Source: Isoetes taiwanensis | Lineage: Eukaryota; Streptophyta; Lycopodiopsida; Isoetales; Isoetaceae | NCBI GenBank assembly: GCA_021234155.1 | Contig: JAJEKV010000011.1 | Location: 18,058,677-18,122,676, forward strand | Length of the DNA: 64,000 bases | Reading direction: 5' to 3' | Shown: positions 53,240-64,000 of the stretch, piece by piece | Layout: each line of letters opens with the position of its first letter | Numbering within the stretch: the stretch's first letter is position 1 | The notes under the pieces: generated by a model | The model's database searches: none | The model's input: only the letters and a program-made list of their open reading frames with translations | What the model was told of the DNA's origin: nothing | Program-made: the position numbers and the translations under genes

Positions 53240-54045
53240 ACAGAACAGCTATTATGAAGGATGACATAGACGAGTGGGTTAAGAATCTATTTGAGGCTCA
53301 TGAATGAGGAGGTTGTCTGATACTTTATCAGATATAAATACAATGCTTGACTTGGTTAAGGGAAGTTTTATTCCACAGACTTAATGAAGATAAAGAACAT
53401 ATAGCCTCAGAGATATAAACTAGCTGAGATATGCTATTGCGTAGAATAATGCATCTCTTCATGATTGTTGTGTGTGTCTGTGACTATATGTATATCTATA
53501 GAAAAGATTAAAACCGTAGAAAAACTGCATTATATTGATAGATTTAATGTTCAATATGACATAAAACCCAAACTATGAAAGACAAATTTGAATTTCATCT
53601 AGAAATATGACCATACAAATTCAAATGCTTACCGTTAGATTCTGATCCAAAATCGAAGCTGTAACTTACTCTAAGACCTGCAATTAGTTCTTTCCAGTCT
53701 TATACTTACATTAATATATTGCGACTTCAGGTACTACCTGTATCAACTTCATGTCTAATTGATAGGGTAGCGTCCATCTCTTGTTGGATCCACGATAATC
53801 ATTTAGACGCCCCTTCTATCAGCTTATGGCAATGTAGTTGTCGTTTCATAACATCAACTATACTGTTTATGTTTGCTCAATGGCTTTAAAAAAGCCCGAT
53901 ATTACTATGGACGAGTGACCAGTATTCATCAAATTCCTCTATTCCTCTTATTTCTGCTCCGATCCTTGCAACTGCGGACATAAATTCTGAAAGGAAAATC
54001 TTCGGTCTGCCCTGCCAGTTACTCGGTTGGAGCATCCTGGATCGA
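53240..54045. other. non-coding interval upstream of the PPR relic
   Basis: About 800 bp of AT-rich sequence with no supported gene. Confidence 0.55.
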
Positions 54046-54062
54046 GAACGCAGGTGACCGAG

Positions 54063-54187
54063 AGTTTACAGCGAATAGTAGGTTTCGAGCAGTCATCAGT
54101 ATATCCTAGGTATATTCTAGCATATACCTAGGATATGCCATAAACCCACGTAAACAAGGGTTTGCCCCCTTAGGGGCAACCCAAAAA
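54063..54187. repeat. hairpin repeat, copy 2
   Basis: Counterpart of 28808-28930. The stem arms ATATCCTAGGTATA and TATACCTAGGATAT are perfectly complementary over 14 bp around TTCTAGCA. The second hairpin is TTGCCCC-CTTA-GGGGCAA. It lies about 1 kb 5' of the gene at 55205. Confidence 0.8.
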
Positions 54188-54189
54188 GA

Positions 54190-55204
54190 AAATGCTTGCG
54201 GCTGACTTTTGCCACGACAAATTAATTGTAGACTAACATAATAGTTGGGCATCAAATCATGGAGGCTAAACTAAAGGAAGAAGCATATAAGTCATTGTTT
54301 TTTCCCAAACAAAAATGGTAGTTCACTTTTTGTGTGTATGCTCAATTGATTATTATATTCCTCGGAAATGTAAAATAAATTTTTTACAATGGTTTATTGG
54401 TTTAGCATATTCAAAAGAATATCCTATGCTGAGCTGGAAGATGACTCAGCAGCACAATTGACGGACAGCTGTTTCTTTTTTGACCTAAAAATACTACCTA
54501 CACCAAATACTACCTACATCAAATGCGCCCCCGATCAAATTCTAAAAAAAACCCGCTTGTTCGATTAGAAAATCTTCGATTTCTCTTGCAAATTTGTTTT
54601 CTTGTAACATCAGATCTTCATAAATCAGTAATTCTTCCATATCCGGCGTTTCTTGGAAGAATCCTCAAGTATGGCGGCCTTTACTGTGCAGTGATTCCGA
54701 CTTGACGGAATAACAAGAAATGCGAGGTATGGACATGGGGTTTTGTGCTATTACTGTTCGACAGTATTAGCCAAGAATGGCCATGGAATATGTTCGATTC
54801 CGTTAACTTTTCCGCTTCTATGCCTGGAGGACAATTCGAAAAAGTCATTGCTTCGAGTACAAAGATGCTTGGCTGGAGGGAAAAGCTTGGCGCTTTGCTG
54901 TACCAAAGCTGGCAAACTAGGTAGGCCAATTTCGTCTTTGAAGTTTAGAGAAATTTTGGAAAAAGATGGACAGATTGTTCTCTTCTTTTCAGCAGAATCA
55001 ACCGATTAGTCAATGTTTGAAGGATCTTGATGCGAAAATGGGCAGATTATTACACTTTTAGGCAGCAGAGTGTTTCAAATCAATGCCTTGAAAATCTTTT
55101 AGGGAAAGATGAGCATATGCTTCTGCTTTGTGAACAAAGAAGGAGATTTTATTGCTGGGCGAAACATCGGCATGTTTTGAAGGTTTTCTTTGTATTTCTT
55201 GATT
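54190..55204. other. 5' flank of the membrane-protein gene
   Basis: AT-rich at first, then less so from 54.5 kb. Several short plus frames (54523, 54743, 55027) lie here, in the likely promoter and 5' UTR; none has a domain. Confidence 0.45.
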
Positions 55205-56739
55205 ATGGGAACATTGCCTAGCAGAGATATGGGACTCGTCGGACCAAAGGCTTGGATGTTGTCTAATAATAAAAGCTTGGCTGGAAGAGGAGAGGGTGTT
55301 CCAAGGTTTGGATTGGGGGCTTGCTTTGTATTACTCACTTTGATGTTTCTAAGTTGTCTAGCGCTTGAATGGCGAGAACTTTTATGGATCGGAGAAAGCT
55401 TTGGCCCCTCTTTTGCTTCTGTTTGGCACGCAGCACATAAAACCGAGTTTGGGGTTCTTGGCGTTCCCCATTGTAGGTACCTTTCTTTGCCTTGTCAAAA
55501 ATCCTCCATTTCTATAGCCGGAAATTGAAGCCAGAATTGAATAATAATTTGTATTTGAACTAGAAGTTACAATTTGGGGCATTGATGCTTATTTAAATGG
55601 CAGATCCAGTAACGGATCGGGTGTGAATGTGAAGTGGACGAGAGAGGATTTGATTAATGCTCTTCAAGAGTTTGTTCCAATATACGAGAACAGGCCTATA
55701 AAAAACAATGTATATGGGATGGGGTTTGATCATTCTTTTGGGTTATGGTTTATGGCAAGAGAGCTCAAACCAGTTTTGATGATAGAAAGTGGAGCATTCA
55801 AAGGCCATTCAACCTGGATCATGAGACAAGCTCAGCCTGAGGCCCGCATTATTTCCATTAGTCCTCGACATCCTGAAAAATACCTCAAGAAAGGCCCTGC
55901 TTATGTTGATCATAACTGCAGATACTTCTCCGGCAAGGATTTTGTAGACTTTGGAAACATTGAGTGGTCCAAAATTCTGGCGCAAACCGGCATTGATGAT
56001 CCAAGCAAGGTCCTTATTTTCTTTGATGACCATCAAAACGAGTTGAAGAGGTAAGCAATAGCGTTTTTTGATAGTGCCCTATTTTTGAAAATCTTCATTT
56101 TCTGTGATATATGATGTGGGTTTGATTTGACAGAGTGAAGCAAGCAAAAGCAGCAGGGTTCAGGCATCTAATATTCGAGGACAATTATGATACAGGAACT
56201 GGAGATCACTATTCGCTGAGGCAGATTTGCGATCAGTTTGGTCTAGAAGGTATGTTGCCCACTATTCTAAATAATTTAGTTCATGCAGTATATGCAGATT
56301 TGACATTGGATTGGGTGTGGCAGGAGGGGGGCATAGGTGCTTAAAAAATAGCACAGAGGCCATGTTAAGAAAGGGCAGGAAAAATCTATGGCGGAAAGCA
56401 GTAGAAATGGAGGAGTTATGTGGAGAAGAAGGAGAATGGTGGGGGGTGAGAGGAGAAATGAGGGATAATTTCAACCATAGCAATGTCAGAATTGCCCGTG
56501 AAGAACATGAACAAAATTGGTTGCTTTTGGAATCCATGCTAGACACGTACTGGGAACTCCCCCCCATTGCAGATCCAGCTCTGACACTCCAAACCAGGTT
56601 TGATCCTGCTAGAACCAAAGAACCAATTGTACATAGGACAGAACGAGCTTTGTTTAGGGCTCTTGGCCTCCACTCTATGGACAAGTCTGTCTTTGATGGC
56701 TATACTCAAATGGCTTACATCCAGCTCAAAGGCTCATAA
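55205..56739 (+). CDS. membrane-anchored methyltransferase-like protein, four exons
   Basis: Exons 55205-55476, 55604-56050, 56134-56249 and 56324-56739 join in phase through GT-AG introns to 416 residues without a break. The N-terminus is cytosolic and Gly/Lys-rich, followed by one hydrophobic segment (LGACFVLLTLMFLSCLAL, residues about 38-56), so it is probably a type II single-pass protein, possibly Golgi or ER. The lumenal part has VLMIESGAFKGHSTWIMRQA, like the SAM-binding loop of class I methyltransferases and of cephalosporin-hydroxylase-like proteins; KVLIFFDDHQNELKR; and HLIFEDNYDTGTGDHYSLRQ, an acidic, His-containing motif. The C-terminal exon has ELPPIADPALTLQTRFDPAR. I recognise it as a conserved plant type but cannot name it or its substrate. 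Start chosen at the first ATG before the hydrophobic segment. Confidence 0.85.
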
Positions 56740-57920
56740 ATCCTGTCTTTGGGTCTGATAGTTTTTTGTGCATCCTCGTGATTCTTAGCTGCTTCTGGGG
56801 TGAATAAGACCAATTTTAGCCTCCCAGAATAGCATCCTACTGCCCCTTTGCCACGAAGTTTTCACCCGTTCGTGGGTTGCTTTATGATCTGTATAAAGTC
56901 CGAGCCTAAATTATGGTGAATTATGATTCTTTCCTTGAATCGGCTTGTCTAGATATGGATTTTGAAGGGTTGGCCTCTCTGGCAAGGCGGCAGGCTTCAG
57001 CATCACCATCTCAAATCATGATGCTGCCATACTGGCGCTGCAGAGCTGGCCCCATGTACCTGCTGCAAAGCATTTCCAATTTTTGTGAGTAGGTTGAGAA
57101 GGCCATCAAATTGCTTTACAGCCCATTTTGCATTTCTGTGAGTATTTTTTTAAATTATTGTTAGGTGTAGCAACCGCCCAATTTGGTTTGCATGGTCAGA
57201 ATTGATGAAATGCCATAGAGGGCCCCCCTGTTTTATGTGACACACAAAATGGTCCTTCTAACAAACACACTGTGTGATTAATGCCCACTCTTTTTACTGA
57301 AGCTTTTGTAGATCCTGTGAATTTTCTTTGTACCTGTGACAGCTACTAATGCACTGACAATGTTTTCTCTTCTTCCCCCTTGGTTTGTCGGACAAAACCA
57401 GCCTTCCATTGTCAGAAGCCAAAGGTTTTTTAACTCTATATTTTTGTCATCAGTTGCACGGGCCAATATTATTGACTAGAGCCTTCAAAATGGATGGAAT
57501 TATTGTCCCACTGGAATCACTATGGTACTAAAAACTATATTTTGTACCTAGATATGCTAAAGCCTGTAGTTAAATTTGGATTTCACATGTTGCAAAAGAA
57601 CACAACATTCTTAAAATTATCATGGTTACTCATTTTTATGTTGCCAATTAATAAGTGATTCGTGTTTGTTAGTCCTAATCTTAGAAACCTTAGAGTTAGA
57701 TCTTGTCAAATCTCATACATGTCAGATTTCCACTAGGCTATCCTTGCTACTTTCTCTAGAATATGAATTGTCACAAGGACGCATTTTTATATGTGACGTT
57801 ATTGTCTAGACTCTGCACATTCTTGCCATAACAAAGATGTACGTCATGTTGCCTTTCTATTTTATTAATGTATCTATCTATCTATTTTATTGATGTATTT
57901 GTCATAGCCATTGTCAAGCT
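56740..57920. other. 3' flank, non-coding
   Basis: Presumed 3' UTR then AT-rich intergenic DNA. No supported gene. Confidence 0.5.
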
Positions 57921-57929
57921 CATTTACCT

Positions 57930-58184
57930 ATGCTTAGATTCCTCCTTCCTAGAAGTCAATTTCGTGCGGTAAAAAAACGATGCTCATTTTTTACTAACTT
58001 GAATTTAGGAGTACAAGAAATTTATCGCGGCAGCCAAGGCCGCCGCGAACATTTCTCTTTCCTGCAATACGAACATTGGGGGGATGAGCAACTAGTCGTG
58101 CGCATTCGTTGCAAAAGAAGCACTTTGATGAGTATTCAATTACCGTGGGCATGCATATTTTGTATATGGATTATAAACAGCTAA
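57930..58184 (+). other. 84-codon frame, unrecognised
   Basis: An ATG frame with QEIYRGSQGRREHFSFLQYE and DEQLVVRIRCKRS has more even composition than chance frames nearby, but no domain or splice support. Confidence 0.2.
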
Positions 58185-58199
58185 TTATTTAGCAACATG

Positions 58200-59600
58200 A
58201 AAAACCTTTTAACTTAGGGTCTAAGCATTATTGTATCCTAGGGGTGGGTTATTCTATAGATAATGGGTACCATGAGGTAGAGTTGCAGGTGATCCCGCAA
58301 GCCAAATTTCATGGCAAAATATATCAGCATAGGCAGCTATGGCAGAAAACCCAATGTTGGCGCATGGCTTGGCATATATTTTGTGGCAAAATACCATGTC
58401 CTAAAATTTCTGTAGGGTAACAATGGATGTAAACGAGTTGGCAAAAGATAGATCCTATCAATTCCTGCAGGTGCAAAGAGCTATACAGAGTCCTTGATTA
58501 CAGAGTCTGCGTTTCCATTTTAAATGCACCCATAGAGATTTGACCAGAGGCAATGCTGGATCAATGCATTTTGTTTTTGCCTTTGGAACTTTTGCCTCTA
58601 TGATCTTATTTCTAAAAGCAGTATTAAGAGCTTTGGTATGCTTTGAAAATTCAAATTTAGATGCAATTTTTTTCCAAAAACAAAGATGGATTTGCCTTGG
58701 TCTGAAAGCTTCTGCTGCATGGTAGACAAAAAAAATCTCGAAACATGGCTTGTAGAGAAGGCGCGAAAGCTCAAGTAATTTTTCACATGTCGCAATAGCA
58801 AGGGCGTCCATATTCTGGGTCTCAAATATTGTGGATTTCTCATTTTAGGTTGCAAGCATTCTCAAATTCCTGAGAGTTCTTGTCTTGCGCATATAGTTCA
58901 TCACATTTGTAAGCATTGTCTTGGTTACAAAGAGTGTGATAGCCTTTGGAGTGGGAATCCTTCGGATTCAAAATACTCCATTCATCATCAATATGGCCAG
59001 ATGCTTTGGTCTTGAATCAGTTTCTTTTTTCTAATTTTTCTATGAGCGGTGCCCAAGCCCTAGTTGATTTTTCATCTCCGTTTCTACAAAATCAAAGATC
59101 TACATTTAATTGAATAAGGACTTTTAATGATTCTAATAACCATTAAGCCTTAAAAAGGATCAGCAAGGCGAATTCCATCACTAATTTTCTGATCGGTGGC
59201 CTTGCAAACGGGCACGCTCAAGTCTGGCGTTCCCTTAATTCTTCTCATTTATGGCCTTATTTCTGGACTGGTTTAAGATATTTCTTGCTGGATCTTTGTC
59301 AATAATGCTCTTTCTTTTGTTTGAAATAGCAGATTTGTGGATGAGCTTCCTGTGCAAAACGCACCATATATTTCACTGATGCCAGCGCCAAATTTGGGTT
59401 GGATCAACCTAGTCTAGATATTCCTAAATTCAGACCTACAGGCAAGCTTCTCACATACGATACAGCCACAGGAAGTAAATTCAAATATGACATTAAAGGA
59501 TAGATAATCCTTCGTTCTTTTTGCTCTTTTATTTTTTTCAAGTATCATAGAGTTTACTAAATATCTGATCTGTTTACAGAGCAAGATGTCACAAGATGTC
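58200..59600. other. non-coding interval
   Basis: No gene or repeat recognised. Confidence 0.5.
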
Positions 59601-59604
59601 ACAA

Positions 59605-59772
59605 ATGCTGGCTTCAAGGAACCTTAACAGGCACTACAAAAATGTCCATATACAATCTGCCAGGGCTTCCAGTTTGCATAGGTCTTGGAGCTGCAAGAGC
59701 ACTGGACTATTTGCATGTTGATCCTGCACATATAATAGACCTTAGAGCTTTACTCTGCACATATAACCCTTA
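59605..59772 (+). pseudogene. receptor-like kinase fragment (CrRLK1L-like)
   Basis: One plus frame reads GTLTGTTKMSIYNLPGLPVC and, overlapping, CIGLGAARALDYLHVDPAH, ending in IIDL. This matches the kinase subdomain VI entry of plant receptor-like kinases of the FERONIA type (CIGAARxLxYLHxG.xHTIIHRD). The catalytic HRD is not retained. Only about 50 residues remain. Confidence 0.5.
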
Positions 59773-60260
59773 AAACTTCCGAAAAAATTTCGAAGGATAT
59801 TTGACTGATTTAAAGTTGAGTTAGCAAACTACATTGTAATCAATTTTGTAGGAGTTAATCTATAAAGGAAGATTTATAAATTGCAAGATCTTGCTAAAAA
59901 ATGCTAATTTTTCTCCAACTATTTGAGAGTACTGATATATGAATCAGTGTGGTGGTCCCAACTCTTTAAAATGCTGTTCTACAGAGTTGAAAAACAGAAG
60001 CATAGGTAGGATACTAATCGATCTATATTTATCTAGCAATTTGATAGAAATCCCTCTTTCAATTGGCTGCAAAAAACCACTTAAGTTGAAACTTAAGTCG
60101 TATAATTGGTTGCTAATTAATCCGGCAGTCCGGTTAGAAAATCCCATTTCAAAATTCTGAATCCTGCTGGGTCAGTATGGATTCTCAACTATTTCAGAAT
60201 GGTTTAGACCTGGTTTTAGTAGTAGGCAGGAGAATACAGGCACTTCTGCAATAGAGTTAA

Positions 60261-60296
60261 AGAATAGAATAGAATAGAATAGAATAGAATAGAATA
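60261..60296. repeat. (AGAAT)n microsatellite at a LINE 3' end
   Basis: Seven AGAAT units directly abut the LINE tail that follows. Confidence 0.9.
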
Positions 60297-60470
60297 TGAT
60301 TTTATCGCCCACGGAGACCAACTGGCCTATGGGACCCAAGTACAAAGAGAGAGCAGCAGGCGTATTACTACCAGGATTAAAAAACCCCCGCCCTAAAGGG
60401 TTTTCGGGGGAAAAACCTTAGTAGCAATAAGGATGCTGACATACTGCACAGTTATATACATAATCACAGG
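60261..60470 (-). mobile_element. 5'-truncated LINE tail
   Basis: It contains GGAGACCAACTGGCCTATGG (compare GGAGGCCAATCGGCCTATGG at 42.27 kb) and GGGTTTTCGGGGGAAAAACC. On minus it ends GGGCGATAAAATCAT plus the ATTCT repeat. Confidence 0.7.
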
Positions 60471-62400
60471 AAAGCAAAGTTCCACATTCTTTAAGATTGC
60501 CAAAAGCTATCAAACGAGTTCTAAAGGTATCTGCATCAGCGTTATCCAGTCCAACTCTTGTTTAATAGTTCATAAGACCTTTTTTCTCTGCATTCCAGTC
60601 TCAATCGGTTCTAATCAAGCTTCTCCAGACTGTTCTTAGGCCCTAAATCAAACATTTGCAGACCGTTTTTAGGTGCTCTTAGGCTGTGTCTGAATCTAAC
60701 AGACAGAATCTAAACTGTCCAGCGAAAATGGGCATTATGGATACCCCTGAAAACGTTATGATTGAAATGCTAAAATGAAAATTGTTAAAACATACCAAAA
60801 TGAAGCAATGGCCGTTGAAAGAGGAAGACCCATCTCCATGGCAAAGAGTGCTGCAGCAGAAAGATCCCGTTCAAAATTTGAGTGATTTAAGATGTTGATA
60901 TCTCTTTGATACAGTAAATGTGCCCAAAAGCTGCAGATAGGTCAAGAACCGCAGCAGGCTTGAATCAGAGAAAAAATAAATGGATCCGAGAACAAAGCAC
61001 CATAGGACGCATCACCTATAGAACAAAACGAAGTGTATGGCCTCTTCAGATAAGAACATTCCCAAAGCCGGGTCTGGAGGTGGAAGCTGAGAAACAAAAC
61101 AGGGGCACACACCGTCATGCGCAAAACAGGGACACACACAAATCCAAACTTTCCCACCAAAATGCTCTGCAATAGATGGAGCTTCTGCCGCTTCCCAGCT
61201 CCGGCGATGGCGATGCAAGGCACCATAGCCAAGCCAACCCCTTATTTCGCTGTTTTTTTTTTTCTCTAATTTTTTAAAGTCCTATTTTTTCCTCAGAAAC
61301 CGCATCAGACGAATATTCCAAAGGCATCTTTCTAGGAGAATTATATATGTTTTGATAATGTTTTGAAAAGCTATAGAAAGTGTTGTTTCAAATTATGATT
61401 GAAGACACAACTTCGTGAGTACAAAACTTTGTAAGTGGATTTTCCATTGAAATGTTCTAGAGTAACACGCTACTAAGATATCAAAACGATCATAACACAA
61501 TTCTAAACTAAAGGATGAAACGTACTACTCCTAAATTTCGTGTCTTTTTTCATCTTTTAATAAACATGGGATTCAAAATCAAGCATGATAAACTCCATCA
61601 AGATGTCCATCTATATTTCCATTCTCCCCAATGTAATTTCTGGCAATTATCTTTAAAACATCCTCCCATGTAACAGTCATCATTTTTTGTTTAGTGCATT
61701 TTTGTAACTCAAATTTTCTACAGTCGCATCTACTAAAATAAAAAGAATGATCATATAAACTGTTTTGGGGTCAATATTATAAACTATATCATCAGCAAGG
61801 TGATATATTTTGCAGAAATTCTTTCCATGGGCCTATCTATACGGATATACATTTATATCTCTAAAGCAACAACTAGCACTAGAGGACTCACCAGAGGATT
61901 ATTTTATAGCTTTTCTTATATTGAATAAAACAGGGTGCAGCTTTAAAAAATGTCATTAATAAGACATCATAAACCAATTGCCATAATATATTGACCTTGT
62001 TTATTTGTCAAAGATGTTAGATCTTCCCCACATGTTTTGTTGCATTACTCCTACCCACATGGGACATAGTCATTCACGTGCATGAGCTCCTTTTATTTCA
62101 TACAATCTACCTACCCAAGCTCACACTTACAAATGGTGGATCGTTGGTGGGTAGGACGTGGGTAAAGTTCTTGGCTAATACGACTCAGAGAAGTAAATTA
62201 ATAGCTACATAATTTCTATTGGCATATGCTTTCACAATGTTGCTAAGGACGTGGGACCTAATACAATTTAGAAACCAAAGTCACATATCATTTAAGTACT
62301 TGCCTTTTATTATGTGAAAGCCACAATTGCATATTGTATGTATATCTTTTCCTTTTTGTTGGGTCATTTATAGTCTTGCAACTCAATTTATGGTCTCATC
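60471..62400. other. non-coding interval
   Basis: About 1.9 kb without a supported gene. A minus frame at 60942-61232 is Cys/Leu-rich without a domain. Confidence 0.5.
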
Positions 62401-62439
62401 AATCATAAACCCATGCAACCTTCTAGTAACATCTCGTCA

Positions 62440-63175
62440 GAGCACTCGATGCATACTTGATGCAATTTTACGATCCTAAGATAGTCCAGAATATTGTGCC
62501 AACATTGACAGGCTCTGCATTATCTATAACGAAGATGGTTGTTGGTCATAGCTTGCAACGCATTGCTAACAAGACTGCAGATCTTGAAGACATGCAGACA
62601 GAATTGTTGAAGTGGGCTAGACCTAAGATTGTCCCAGTTCTCACTAGTATCCAAGAAGGTTTTCCCTCACATTAGACTGTCAATAGAGTGGTTCCAATCT
62701 ATAAGATTGGTCATGGTCAATGCCCTGTCAATTACAACACAATCCTGGTTAACCCCTTACTAGAAATTTTTTTGGCCAGAATTCTTGAATAATTGACAAC
62801 ATCTGTAGAGGAAATAGGGTACACACACTTGGACATGCAGGTTTTATACCTAAGTGACCATATTTTCACATTGGGCATTTTGTTAAAGGACAGTAGAAAT
62901 AAGCGACAAGATCTTTATTGCTGCTTTGTGGATTTTACGATGGCTTTCGACACAGTTCCTAGGGAGAAGCTATGGAGAAAATTATCACAATGAGGTTTTC
63001 CTTAGAACCTGCAAATGCAGTATACAGATTGTATAAAACAACTCAACTCGAATGCCACCATCGGACCAGTAGTGTGGGAGTGCGCCAAGGATGTCCACTA
63101 TCTCCCACGCTATTTGGACTATACATTGATCAACTCGAGACTGGGATCCAGCAGGCAAGGTTAGGATCCTAAAAA
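62440..63175 (+). mobile_element. LINE reverse-transcriptase fragment
   Basis: A first frame gives WARPKIVPVLTSIQEGFPSH. After a stop come VNRVVPIYKIGHGQCPVNY and NPLLEIFLARILE, then DLYCCFVDFTMAFDTVPREK with the first catalytic Asp, and in the next frame SSVGVRQGCPLSPTLFGLYI. This is the palm of a non-LTR RT different from the L1-like copies and probably of the same family as the tails at 13.4, 42.2 and 60.3 kb. The YADD box is not reached. At least two frame breaks. Confidence 0.8.
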
Positions 63176-63228
63176 TAATTGCAAGGAAGGGTGCGAGATG
63201 TCAATGAAGTTGTCATAAACTAGAGAGT

Positions 63229-63985
63229 GGGTGACAATTCTGGTATGTGTTAATGCTGAAGGATATAAATTACCCAACTTATATATCTTCAAGGGTAAAA
63301 AGATGAAGGCAGATTACATAAGCAGATGTGAAGAAGGGGCAGTCCAGGCAGTGCAGCAGCATGCGCGGATGACCATTGAGCTCTTTAACTCATAGTTGGC
63401 ACACTTTCAATCTAGGGTACCTGGAGGAGTGTCATCAAAGAATCCACAACTAATATTCTTGGATAGCCACAGTAGCAATGTTTAGTTGGATATGATATTG
63501 GCTGTACAATAATTCGGTACTCAAATACACTTCTCCCAGCCCACATATCCCACAAACTCCAGCCACTTGATGTTGCTTGTTTTGCCCCATTCAAGGTAGC
63601 CTTCAAGGAATTGAGGGCTGAATGGATGTGTATGAGGGGCAAGCTGGAGCCCAAGAGAGAGGAGATTGTTGAGGTAATATCCAATGCAAATCATACGAGG
63701 CTAACACCTGACAAAATAAAGGTAGGGTTTAGGGCCACAGGCATGTACCCTTTGATAGCACAAAGGTTGTGGTAGCTAGTACTAGCAGGGCATTTGCACC
63801 TCATGAGTATGAAGGCAATGTATCTCAGCATGTTGTAGCCCACTCTCAGCATACAAGTGATGATGGAAGTGAAGAGGACAATGGGGAGAATGATGAGGAT
63901 CAAGAAGAAGAGAATGGTGTTGATGTTCATGACATGAGGTATGAGGTTTTAAACCTTGTTTCCAATGCCCCTAGCCAAGTTCCAA
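63229..63985 (+). pseudogene. pogo/Jerky-like DDE transposase relic
   Basis: Across two frames the plus strand reads CVNAEGYKLPNLYIFKGKKM, then LIFLDSHSSN (second catalytic Asp, 63462-63464), and HKLQPLDVACFAPFKVAFKE with the third Asp (63569-63571). The two are about 35 residues apart as in pogo-type Tc1/mariner transposases. KVGFRATGMYPLI and a stop at 63773 follow, then an acidic tail (DDGSEEDNGENDEDQEEE). The first catalytic Asp and the DNA-binding N-terminus are absent, and stops occur after FNS and SSNV. It follows the LINE fragment closely and may have been truncated by it. Confidence 0.75.
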
Positions 63986-64000
63986 TTACTACGGGATTCC

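Noticed and set aside
60942-61232. 96-codon minus frame as a secreted Cys-rich protein
   Set aside because: It has no signal-peptide cleavage context or cysteine spacing pattern, and plus and minus are equally open here by chance.

Overview
This window looks like intergenic and genic sequence from a large, transposon-rich land-plant nuclear genome. A fern is the best fit. The evidence is a plant PEX16 gene with eight exons, two pentatricopeptide-repeat (PPR) loci with the MYAKCG / VVSWTALI / LKACG style common in fern PPR genes, plant initiator-tRNA primer sites in LTR elements, and L1-like, Ty1-copia, Ty3-gypsy and MULE elements with plant features. A lycophyte or another large plant genome is not excluded. 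No bacterial operon, CRISPR array or organellar block was seen.

Layout. 1-4.0 kb: unrecognised, frame-broken coding sequence and a GC-rich repeated block. 4.3-14.3 kb: copies of a ~190-bp repeat at both ends of a segment holding a very young gag-only copia element (5007-6594), a decayed chromodomain Ty3-gypsy element (6790-12.86 kb) whose two LTRs disagree by an internal inversion, a SINE and a LINE tail. 14.7-18.4 kb: two weak multi-exon coding relics, one per strand. 16.4-21.2 kb: two clusters of a GGAAACCTCCCC motif. 21.6-26.6 kb: a minus-strand gypsy element inserted into an L1-like LINE. 27.1-28.8 kb: minus-strand PPR relic. 29.18-31.71 kb: intact PEX16 gene. 31.7-34.2 kb: non-coding repeats. 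34.3-41.86 kb: a nearly full-length L1-like LINE. 42.2-42.7 kb: tail of another LINE. 44.0-51.2 kb: a ~7.1-kb MULE-like DNA transposon with ~300-bp terminal inverted repeats, a Ulp1-type protease gene on plus, a SWIM-finger MULE transposase relic on minus, and short-motif arrays in opposite orientation on either side of the protease gene. 51.2-53.2 kb: PLS-type PPR pseudogene ending next to the MULE. 55.2-56.74 kb: intact four-exon gene for a membrane-anchored methyltransferase-like protein. 56.7-64 kb: mostly non-coding, with a kinase relic, a LINE tail, a LINE reverse-transcriptase fragment and a pogo-like transposase relic at the right edge.

Only two loci look like intact host genes: PEX16 (peroxisome membrane biogenesis) and the membrane-anchored protein at 55.2 kb. 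Both are on plus, and each has upstream a copy of a ~125-bp hairpin repeat whose stem shows compensatory substitutions between copies. The rest is mainly nested mobile DNA. Several frame breaks lie in A or G homopolymers, so some may be assembly indels and not real decay.
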